Part shown: positions 13,865 through 21,230 of the stretch, in pieces
Position numbering within the stretch: position 1 is the stretch's first letter
Layout: every line of letters begins with the position of its first letter
Assembly (NCBI GenBank): GCA_040753075.1
Contig: JBFMHA010000049.1
Location: 1 to 27,331 of the forward strand
DNA: 27,331 nt
Origin: UBA6814 sp040753075
Lineage (GTDB): Bacteria; Desulfobacterota; Desulfovibrionia; Desulfovibrionales; Desulfovibrionaceae
Reading direction: 5' to 3'
Notes under the pieces: generated by a model
What the model was told of the DNA's origin: nothing
The model's input: only the letters and a program-made list of their open reading frames with translations
The model's database searches: none
Position numbers and translations under genes: made by a program

Positions 13865-15871
13865 GTGCTGCACCCCGGACGTATCCTCGGCCAGATATGG
13901 CCGCCGGTCCTATTGGCCGGACTTGCCCTGCTAGTCTACTGGCAGATGGCTGGCCATCAGTATGTGCATTTCGACGATCTGGACTACATCGTCCACAACG
14001 TCCTGGTGAGGCGGGGACTGACCTGGCCGGGCCTAGCCGCGGCGTTCTCCCTGGATTCCGCGCACTCTTACTGGCACCCCCTGACCTGGCTGTCCCTCAT
14101 GGCCGGGGTGGAATGGTTGGGCTATTCGCCAGTTGCGACGCTGGGTGTCAATGCCGCCTTGCACTGGATCACGGCCTGCCTGCTGTGGCTGTTTCTGGCC
14201 CAGGCCACGGGCCGCTCGGCAGTGAGCCTACTAGCCGCGACTCTGTTCTTGCTCCACCCCCTGAACGTCGAATCCGTGGCCTGGGCCGTGGAGCGCAAGA
14301 CCGTGCTCATGGGGGTCTGCGTGATGCTGGCCTTGCACGCCCACCACTGGCAGGCCCGGCGGCCGGGACCTTGGCCCATGGCGGCCACCGCGGTCTGTCT
14401 GGCTCTGGCCCTGATGGCCAAGGCCGCGGCAGTGGTCACACCGGTTATGCTCCTGATCATGGACATCTGGCCGCTGCAGAGGCGCGGCGGCGTGCAACGG
14501 GTCCCCTGGAGACGATTGGTGTTGGAGAAGGTTCCGCTGCTGTGCCTGGTGGTGGGCGCGTCGATTCTGGCCGTGGCCTCGCGTCAGGACGTCACTGCCG
14601 GTGTCGAGGCCGGAGAGCGTCCCCTGGGGCTCCGGCTGGCCAACGCTCTGGTTGCGATGGCGCGATATCTGGAACGGGTTGTTTGGCCCCAAGATCTGTC
14701 TGTCTATTATCCCTATCCCGAGTCCCTGCCTGCCTGGCAATGGATCGGGGCGACTGCGCTCCTCGTGGCAGTGACGATGTTGGTGGTCCACGCCCGACGC
14801 GACAGGCCTTGGCTGCTGGCCAGTTGGCTGTGGTTTCTGGCCGGGCTGGCCCCGGCAAGCGGCCTAGTGCAGACCGGCCTGTGGCCGGCCATGGCCGACC
14901 GCTTCGCCTACCTTTCGCTCATGGGTTTGTGCTGGATGGCGGCCTTCGGTCTGGCCGACTTGGTGCGCGGGCGGGCGCGAGTCCTGCTGGCGGCGCTGCT
15001 GTGCGCCTACCTGGCCCTGTTCGCCTGGGCCCAGGTTGGCGTCTGGCGCGACGGAGTCAGCCTGTTCACCCAGGCCCGGCGGCTGTATCCGGATGATTTC
15101 GTGGTCAACCAGCAATTGGGCTTCGCTCTGTACCGGCAGGGACGGCTGGAAGAGGCGGAGCAGGCTTTTGCCAAGACCATGGAGCTGGCCCCTGCCTACA
15201 TGCCGGCCCATAAGATGCTCGCTCTGACCAGGCAGCGCCTGGGCGACCTAGACGGGTCAGAGAGAGTTCTGCGTTGGGCGATGGAGATGAGTCCAACCTA
15301 TGCCGATGGCTGCATGGTTCTGGGCAACCTGCTGCTGGAGCGGGGCGAAGTGGCCGAGGCCCTGGTCATGCTGCGTCGGGCCGTACAATATGCCCCCGGT
15401 TTTTCTCCGGCATATTACAATTTAGGGCTGGGCCTCACACGCAGTGGAGATCTCATCGGCGCCGAGCAGGCATTGCGTCGTGCTTTGTCCTTGCGTCCGG
15501 GCGAGCCCGCCGTGCTGGTGGCCCTTGGTCGCGTCCTGACGGACGTTGGTCGGGCGGCCGAATCGGCGGATATCCTTGGCTCCGCCATGGTGGCTGAGCC
15601 GGGTAACGCACAGGGGCACGAGGCCCTTGCTGAGGCCCTCGTGGCGCTGGGGCGCAATGTCGAGGCCCGGGATCACAAGGAGTTGGCCCAACGAATCCGT
15701 CACAAGGACGCCGTGGCATTCGTCGCCTTGGCCCGGGAACAGGACGCGGCTGGGCGCCATGACGATGCCGCAGCCAGCTTCCGGCAAGCCCTTGAGCTTG
15801 AGCCCGGCCTTCCCGAGGCGGTGCAGGGGCTCGCGAATTCCCGTTCCGCAGGCGGAAAGAGCACTGATTAA
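13865..15871 (+). CDS. GT-C/TMTC-like membrane protein with C-terminal TPRs (candidate pilin O-glycosyltransferase)
   Basis: The 668-residue protein has about ten membrane helices in its first 400 residues and tetratricopeptide repeats after about 410. The first extramembrane loop carries HFDDLDYI (Asp37 and Asp38), placed like the acidic catalytic motif of GT-C glycosyltransferases, followed by WHPLTWLSLM and HPLNVESVAWAVERK, which are typical of the TMTC/TPR family that includes O-mannosyltransferases. The TPR part has repeats such as ALYRQGRLEEAEQAF and NLGLGLTRSGDLIGAEQAL. The GTG at 13865 has GGAGG seven bases upstream; an in-frame TTG at 13814 overlaps the preceding terminator and is rejected. 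Its place between the pilin genes and the assembly genes suggests pilin modification, which is inference. Codon use is slightly less extreme than in neighbours. Confidence 0.7.
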   Translation: MLHPGRILGQIWPPVLLAGLALLVYWQMAGHQYVHFDDLDYIVHNVLVRRGLTWPGLAAAFSLDSAHSYWHPLTWLSLMAGVEWLGYSPVATLGVNAALHWITACLLWLFLAQATGRSAVSLLAATLFLLHPLNVESVAWAVERKTVLMGVCVMLALHAHHWQARRPGPWPMAATAVCLALALMAKAAAVVTPVMLLIMDIWPLQRRGGVQRVPWRRLVLEKVPLLCLVVGASILAVASRQDVTAGVEAGERPLGLRLANALVAMARYLERVVWPQDLSVYYPYPESLPAWQWIGATALLVAVTMLVVHARRDRPWLLASWLWFLAGLAPASGLVQTGLWPAMADRFAYLSLMGLCWMAAFGLADLVRGRARVLLAALLCAYLALFAWAQVGVWRDGVSLFTQARRLYPDDFVVNQQLGFALYRQGRLEEAEQAFAKTMELAPAYMPAHKMLALTRQRLGDLDGSERVLRWAMEMSPTYADGCMVLGNLLLERGEVAEALVMLRRAVQYAPGFSPAYYNLGLGLTRSGDLIGAEQALRRALSLRPGEPAVLVALGRVLTDVGRAAESADILGSAMVAEPGNAQGHEALAEALVALGRNVEARDHKELAQRIRHKDAVAFVALAREQDAAGRHDDAAASFRQALELEPGLPEAVQGLANSRSAGGKSTD

Positions 15872-15948
15872 GGCATATAATCTCGGGAAAGCGGGAGCGT
15901 CATATCAACGCATTCCAAAAAGAGCGGGAGGAGGTGAGAAACCTTGTT

Positions 15949-15986
15949 GATAATGTTTGTTTTGTAATTTAAGGAAGAAATATGCT
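15949..15986 (+). promoter_or_regulatory. AT-rich promoter region of the pilus assembly operon
   Basis: The stretch 15940-16030 is the most AT-rich in the window. It contains GATAAT (15949-15954, five of six -10 positions but no good -35) and TTGTTT (15957-15962) with TATGCT (15981-15986) at 18-base spacing. Either could start the mshM-to-mshN transcript. Confidence 0.4.
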
Positions 15987-16054
15987 AGGCTGAGCAATCG
16001 GTTTTTCTCCTTGCAATGAGTCTTGTTCATTAAGGACGAGAATTGGAGGGATGC

Positions 16055-17707
16055 TTGACCAAAGACATCTTCGAGTCCCTGGGCCTGGACAAGAATCCCT
16101 TCTCCATGGCCGCGGACACGGAAGGATACTTCCATACCGACGCCACCAAGCAGATCCTGGACGAGTTGGCGTTCGGCATCCTTTCCCGCAAGGGGTTCCT
16201 GCTGCTCACCGGCGAGGTGGGGGTGGGCAAGACCTCGCTGCTGTACCAGCTCCTCAAGCGGCTGGAGGACGAGAGCCTGGTCACGTCCTGGATCTTCAAC
16301 ACCATGCTCAACAAGGAGGAGCTCCTGCTGGCCATCGCCCGGGACTTCTCCCTGGACCCGCCCAAGACCGCCAACGTGGCCCAGCTCATCGAGATCCTCC
16401 AGACCTACCTGGTGGAGCAGAACACCCAGAACAAGAACTGCGCCATCATCGTGGACGAGGCCCACAACCTCTCCCTGCCCGCCCTGGAGGCCCTGCGCAT
16501 GCTCTCCAACCTGGAGGCCGGGGGGCGCAAGCTGGTGCAGATCCTCCTGGTGGGCCAGCCCGAGCTCAAGGCCCGGCTGGACGAGCCCAAGCTCCGCCAG
16601 CTGCGCAGCCGCATCACCATCTACCGCGAGCTGGCCCCGTTCTCCCCGGAGGAGACCGAGCGCTACGTGAACTTCAAGCTCTCCAGCGCCGCGTCCCAGT
16701 TCCGCCTGGCCCGCAACCCGGCCAAGGCCGTGTACCGGGCCACCCTGGGCAACACCCGCATGATCAACCTGATCATGGAGCGCGCCCTGTACGCGGCCGT
16801 GGCCTTCGGCGACCGGGACCTGTCCATGCGCGCGGTCCGGGCCGCGGTGGCCGAGATCGCCACCTGCCAGGTGGAGGTGGCCGACCGGATCAACGCCCAG
16901 CGCCGCCGCGTCCAGTTCTGGGCCGGGGCCGCGGCGGCGGCCGTGCTCCTGGCCCTGGCCCTGGCCCCCCTGGTCCCCGTCGCCCAGGGCCGGGTGAGCG
17001 TGGCCGCCCTGGCCATGGACCTGCTGCTCCCGGCCAGGGCCGCTTCCGTCGCGCCTCCCCTGGCCGTCGCCGAGGCCGGCCCGGCCAACGGGACCCCGGC
17101 GGCCGCCCCTGCCGCTTCCGCCCCCGAGGTCCCGGCCGCGGCCGGAGAAATGGTCGCAAGTGGCGGGAAAGAGTTCCGGAGCGCCTTGACACAGGCTGTC
17201 AAAAATGAAACGAATAAGGAAGATGCGAAGAAGGAGGACCAACCGCGGGGATATCCGAAGGCCTATCGGGACTTCCTGGAGGGGGTCGGCCTCGCGTCCA
17301 TGCTGGATGTGTTCGGATCGGCGGTGGAGGGGAAGAATCTCAATGTGTTCAAGCGCGCCCTGCCATCCCAGGTCCAGCTCCTGGAGTTCGAGCGCCTGCC
17401 CAGCGAGGGCAAGGCGGCGTACGCGTCTTTCCCGTGGAAGCAGCACGCCGGCGGGGATCCGGCCTGGATCGTGGCCTGGCGGCCGCCGCTGGTCATCACG
17501 GACTTCTACTACGGCTACCGCAGCCCGGACATCCTGCAGATGCAGCGGATGCTCAAGAAGCTCGGCTACTATTGGGGAGCCGACGACGGCATGGTGGGCC
17601 CCGTGACCTGGCGGGCCATCAACGAGTTCCAGAAGGACATGAAGCTCCGGCGGACCATGTGGCCGGACCCGGAGACCGTGTTCTGGCTGGTCATGGTGTC
17701 GGGCTAG
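16055..17707 (+). CDS. mshM: MshM/ExeA-like AAA ATPase with membrane helix and peptidoglycan-binding domain
   Basis: The 550-residue protein starts DIFESLGLDKNPFSM, the standard ExeA-family N-terminus. Walker A GEVGVGKT is at about residues 53-60 and Walker B AIIVDEA at 130-136; the Arg-rich LRSRITIYREL sensor region follows. A membrane helix spans about 288-308, then comes an Ala/Pro linker. The C-terminus (about 485-545) is a peptidoglycan-binding domain (ILQMQRMLKKLGYYWG..DGMVGPVTWRAINEFQKD). ExeA proteins of this build help insert secretins through the cell wall. The likely start is TTG at 16055, with GGAGG five bases upstream; TTG at 16043 is also in frame. It is the first gene of the assembly operon. 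Confidence 0.85.
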   Translation: MTKDIFESLGLDKNPFSMAADTEGYFHTDATKQILDELAFGILSRKGFLLLTGEVGVGKTSLLYQLLKRLEDESLVTSWIFNTMLNKEELLLAIARDFSLDPPKTANVAQLIEILQTYLVEQNTQNKNCAIIVDEAHNLSLPALEALRMLSNLEAGGRKLVQILLVGQPELKARLDEPKLRQLRSRITIYRELAPFSPEETERYVNFKLSSAASQFRLARNPAKAVYRATLGNTRMINLIMERALYAAVAFGDRDLSMRAVRAAVAEIATCQVEVADRINAQRRRVQFWAGAAAAAVLLALALAPLVPVAQGRVSVAALAMDLLLPARAASVAPPLAVAEAGPANGTPAAAPAASAPEVPAAAGEMVASGGKEFRSALTQAVKNETNKEDAKKEDQPRGYPKAYRDFLEGVGLASMLDVFGSAVEGKNLNVFKRALPSQVQLLEFERLPSEGKAAYASFPWKQHAGGDPAWIVAWRPPLVITDFYYGYRSPDILQMQRMLKKLGYYWGADDGMVGPVTWRAINEFQKDMKLRRTMWPDPETVFWLVMVSG

Positions 17708-17742
17708 GCGACGAACATTCCGGAACGTCAAGGACAGAGGGT

Positions 17743-19389
17743 ATGACCGCTCCCATTCGCATCGGCGACCTGCTCAAGGACAAGGGCTTCATCGGCGACC
17801 CGCACATCCGCTACGCCCTGCAGGTCCAGCGCGTCACCAAGGAGAAGCTCGGCCAGGTGCTCACCCGCACCGGCCTGGTCTCGGAATACGACCTGGTCAA
17901 TTCCGTGGCCCAGCAGCTCGGCATCAGGTACGTGAACCTGAACACCGTCTCCCCGGACCTCACCCTGCTCAAGCGGTTCAACCGCAACACCTGCCTGGCC
18001 CAGCGGGTCTTCCCCTTCGCCCAGGCCGACAACGAGATCGTGGCCGCCATCTCCGACGTGCCCGACGACCGGACCACCCAGTTCCTGGTCCGGGCCACCG
18101 GCATGAAGCCCCAGTACGTCATGGCCGAGGAGAGTCGGGTCATCGCCTCCATCTACAACTTCTTCTATTTCCTGGACAACCCCGTCGAGAAGCTGATGCA
18201 GCGCGAGGTGGGCATCATCGCCGCTGACACCAGCCGCACGGTGAGCCCGGACACGCTCATCAACTACATCCTGCTCTGGGCCGTGAAGCAGCGGGCCACG
18301 GACATCCACATCCGCCCCATGGCCCAGGGTCTCGCCCTGGCCTTCCGGGTGGACGGCGTGCTCTCCAACGTGGCCTTCATGCCCCCGCAGCTGCAGCGCA
18401 TCGTGACCTCCATCAAGCTGCAGGCGGGCATGGACATCGCCGAGCAGCGCCTGCCCCAGGACGGCCGCTGGACCGCCAACCTGCTGGAGCGCCGCTACGA
18501 CATCCGCGCCTCCACCATCGTCACGCCCTTCGGCGAGAACGTGGCCCTGCGCCTGCTCTCCCAGGAGCGGGCCAGCTTCAGCCTGGCCGCCCTGGGCTTC
18601 CTGCCCGACGCGGTGGAGACCATGCGCAAGGTGTTCGACGAGCCCTTCGGCATCGTGCTGCTCTCCGGCCCCACCGGCTCGGGCAAGTCCACCACCCTGG
18701 TGGCGGGCCTGACCTCGCTGGACCTCCTGGGCAAGAACGTGCTGACCGTGGAGAACCCCATCGAATACGTGGTGCCCCTGGCCCGGCAGACCCAGGTCAA
18801 CGAGCCTGCGGGGTACAATTTCTCCAACGCCATGCGCTACTTCCTGCGGCACGACCCGGACGTGGTGCTCATCGGCGAGATGCGCGACACGGAAACGGCC
18901 AAGACCGCGCTCACCGCGGCCACCACCGGCCACATGGTGCTCTCCACCCTGCACGCCAACACCGCGCTGGGCGCCATCCCCCGCCTGCAGGGCCTGGAGA
19001 TGGACACCGAGATGCTGGCCGAGAGCCTCATCGCCGTGGTCAGCCAGCGCCTGGTGCGCACCATCTGCCCCCACTGCCTGGAAGTCTACAAGCCCTCGAA
19101 GGAGGAGCTGGACTACCTCGGGGTGGAGGCCAAGGAGCTCAAGCGCGGCAAGGGCTGCGCCGACTGCAACCATACCGGCTATCTGGGTCGGACCCTGGTG
19201 TACGAGATCATGGTGGTGGAGCGGGAGATCCGCCAGCTCCTGGAAAAGAGCGCGGACCTGACCGAGATCGAGGATTCCCTGGTGCGCAAGGGATTCAAGA
19301 ACATGTTCGACGTCGGGGTGCAGAAGGTGGTCATGGGCATCACCACCGTGGAGGAGCTGCAGCGGGTGCTCGGCAAGACCCGTTTCTAG
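17743..19389 (+). CDS. mshE: MshE-type pilus assembly ATPase with c-di-GMP-binding MshEN domain
   Basis: The 548-residue cytoplasmic ATPase powers pilus extension. The N-terminus has two 24-residue MshEN motifs, residues 6-29 (RIGDLLKDKG...Q) and 35-58 (KLGQVLTRTG...Q), separated by exactly five residues, which is the known c-di-GMP-binding signature. Position differences are conservative (Ile for Leu7, Lys for Arg35, Val for Leu55). The motor has GPTGSGKST (about 309-317), the family signature LRHDPDVVLIGEMRDTETA, a His box in STLHANTA, and a zinc-binding pair CPHC (442-445) and CADC (472-475). The ATG at 17743 has AGGA eight bases upstream. A GspE/PilB name would also fit, but the MshEN domain and neighbours favour MshE. 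Confidence 0.93.
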   Translation: MTAPIRIGDLLKDKGFIGDPHIRYALQVQRVTKEKLGQVLTRTGLVSEYDLVNSVAQQLGIRYVNLNTVSPDLTLLKRFNRNTCLAQRVFPFAQADNEIVAAISDVPDDRTTQFLVRATGMKPQYVMAEESRVIASIYNFFYFLDNPVEKLMQREVGIIAADTSRTVSPDTLINYILLWAVKQRATDIHIRPMAQGLALAFRVDGVLSNVAFMPPQLQRIVTSIKLQAGMDIAEQRLPQDGRWTANLLERRYDIRASTIVTPFGENVALRLLSQERASFSLAALGFLPDAVETMRKVFDEPFGIVLLSGPTGSGKSTTLVAGLTSLDLLGKNVLTVENPIEYVVPLARQTQVNEPAGYNFSNAMRYFLRHDPDVVLIGEMRDTETAKTALTAATTGHMVLSTLHANTALGAIPRLQGLEMDTEMLAESLIAVVSQRLVRTICPHCLEVYKPSKEELDYLGVEAKELKRGKGCADCNHTGYLGRTLVYEIMVVEREIRQLLEKSADLTEIEDSLVRKGFKNMFDVGVQKVVMGITTVEELQRVLGKTRF

Positions 19390-19398
19390 TGGCAGGCC

Positions 19399-19422
19399 GC
19401 GCCCGTCCTGCGGGGCGGGCGC
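19399..19422 (+). other. Intercistronic hairpin between mshE and mshG
   Basis: A 10 bp stem with one G-T pair (19399-19408 with 19413-19422) has a TGCG loop and lies ten bases after the mshE stop codon. No T-run follows, so it is probably an RNA stability or processing element rather than a terminator; that is inference. Confidence 0.4.
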
Positions 19423-19474
19423 ATGATCCGGGACGCGGCCAGGCGCCGCACGGGGAAGGCAGGGGAGAGGACGA

Positions 19475-20701
19475 ATGGCGATCTTCCGGTTCCGAATGCT
19501 CACACCCTCGGGCAAGATGGACAGGGGCGTGGTGGATCTCCCCTTTGCCGACGACGCCCCGGCCATCCGCTACCTGGAGCGCCAGGGCGGGGTGGTCATC
19601 TCCATCACCCGCCTGGGCCGGCTCATGTCCGCCCTCACCAAGCTGGCCACCCAGGGCTTCGCCCGGGTGAGCCGGCCGGAACTCGCGGAATTCTTCAACA
19701 ACATGTCCATGCTCATGGGCGCCGGCGTGCCCGTGCTCTCGGCCATGGACGAGATCATGGCCGACATCAAAAATCCCATGCTGCTCATGACCCTCAAGTT
19801 CATGCGCACGGACATCGAGGGAGGCCAGACCTTCGGCGAGTCCCTGGTCCGCCACCCCAAGGTCTTCAACCAGCTCGTCCAGTACATGTGCCGGATCGGC
19901 GAGGAGACCGGCATGCTCGACGAGATGTGCAAGAAGTGCGCGGAGAACTTGGAGCACGTCGAGGAGATCGTGTCCGGCACCAAGCGAGCCCTGGTCTACC
20001 CGGGCTTCATCCTCGCCGTGGTCATCGGGTCGTGCTTCTTCTGGTTCTATTTCGTGGTGCCCAAGATCGTGAAGCTCTTCGACGACATGGGGGTGACCGT
20101 TCCGGCGCCCACCAAGCTGCTCATCGCGGTGTCGGAGTGGTTCCAGACCCAGTTCGGCTTCTGGATGCTGGTCTGCGTCCTCGTAGGCATCGGCCTTTCC
20201 GTCGCCCGGAAGCGGAGCACCCGGGTGCGCTACGCCATGGACAGCGTCATCCTGCACCTGCCCATCGTCTCCACCATCGTCAAGGCCTCCACCGTGGCCA
20301 TGATGACCGAGTACCTGGGCATCCTCATCGGCGCGGGCGTGGGCGTGGTGCGCACCCTGGAGATCATCACCGAGTCCCTGTCCAACCTGGTGTACAAGGG
20401 CCGGCTCATCCTGGTCCAGGATTCGGTCAAGAACGGCAACCCGCTGTCGGACTCCCTGCGCACGGCCGAGGCCATGCACCCCTTTGCGGTGCGCATGATC
20501 TCCGTGGGCGAGCAGACCGGCAAGATCGACGAACAGACCGCATACGTGTCCAAGCTCTACCGCGAGAAGCTGAACGCCATGGTGGAGGTCCTGGGCAAGA
20601 CCCTGGAGCCGCTCATGCTGGTGTTCATGGGCCTGCTGTTCGGCGCCATCTTCGCGGGACTGATGCTGCCCATCTACGACATGATCGGGAAAATGGGCTA
20701 A
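19475..20701 (+). CDS. mshG: MshG/GspF-family pilus platform protein
   Basis: The 408-residue inner-membrane protein is the platform on which the ATPase acts. Two GspF domains are visible: the first with FFNNMSMLMGAGVPVLSAMDEI, then a membrane region ALVYPGFILAVVIGSCFFWFYF, the second with YLGILIGAGVGVVRTLEIITESL, ending with PLMLVFMGLLFGAIFAGLML. The N-terminal 60 residues (MAIFRFRMLTPSGKMDRGVV) are the usual GspF cytoplasmic start. Length matches the family. The ATG at 19475 has GGGGAGAGG just upstream. Confidence 0.92.
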   Translation: MAIFRFRMLTPSGKMDRGVVDLPFADDAPAIRYLERQGGVVISITRLGRLMSALTKLATQGFARVSRPELAEFFNNMSMLMGAGVPVLSAMDEIMADIKNPMLLMTLKFMRTDIEGGQTFGESLVRHPKVFNQLVQYMCRIGEETGMLDEMCKKCAENLEHVEEIVSGTKRALVYPGFILAVVIGSCFFWFYFVVPKIVKLFDDMGVTVPAPTKLLIAVSEWFQTQFGFWMLVCVLVGIGLSVARKRSTRVRYAMDSVILHLPIVSTIVKASTVAMMTEYLGILIGAGVGVVRTLEIITESLSNLVYKGRLILVQDSVKNGNPLSDSLRTAEAMHPFAVRMISVGEQTGKIDEQTAYVSKLYREKLNAMVEVLGKTLEPLMLVFMGLLFGAIFAGLMLPIYDMIGKMG

Positions 20702-20716
20702 GGGGGAAGAGCGTCC

Positions 20717-21208
20717 ATGCGCTGGATCATCGCCATCATCCTGAGTGTCGGATTGGCCGCAGGCGCGTATTTCGGCGCCGCCATGTGGGACGAGTACAAA
20801 GTGAAGCAGGCCGAACTGGAGCATCTGCGCGTGGTCCAGAAGGACCTGGAGGTCGTGACGCGGCAATACCAGGATCAGGCCGGGTCCGTGGCCAAGGCCA
20901 ATGCGCTGTGGCAGCAGATCCAGCAGGTGGGCCTCGAGCCGGACAAGTGGGTGACCCATCCCCTGGCCGTTTCCAAGACCCTGGCCTGGGACGACTTCAG
21001 CCGCCTCATCCTCCTGTCCACCAACACCCTCAACCAGGAAGGCGGGTACTGGTTCAAGCCGGAGCGGATGCGCGTGGTGCGGGTCCATGGCGAGGCCCAG
21101 CCCGGCCAGGAGGAGCAGGGGCCCGTGGTGATCGAGGGCGGAAAGCCCAAGCAGGTCGAGTTGTACGACGCCTCCTTCGAGGGCAAGTTCCTGATCCGGA
21201 AGCAGTAA
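20717..21208 (+). CDS. Bitopic membrane protein in the MshJ/PilO position
   Basis: The 163-residue protein has one N-terminal membrane helix (about residues 3-22, WIIAIILSVGLAAGAYFGAAMW) followed by a likely coiled coil (about 27-75). The rest is a small soluble region, presumably periplasmic. I do not recognise the sequence itself. Size, topology and location directly before the GspL/PilN-like gene suggest the role of MshJ, PilO or GspM in the inner-membrane alignment complex. The ATG at 20717 follows mshG by 15 bases with GGGGGAAGAG upstream. Confidence 0.75.
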   Translation: MRWIIAIILSVGLAAGAYFGAAMWDEYKVKQAELEHLRVVQKDLEVVTRQYQDQAGSVAKANALWQQIQQVGLEPDKWVTHPLAVSKTLAWDDFSRLILLSTNTLNQEGGYWFKPERMRVVRVHGEAQPGQEEQGPVVIEGGKPKQVELYDASFEGKFLIRKQ

Positions 21209-21230
21209 CCGGGGACAACGGACGGTAGCC

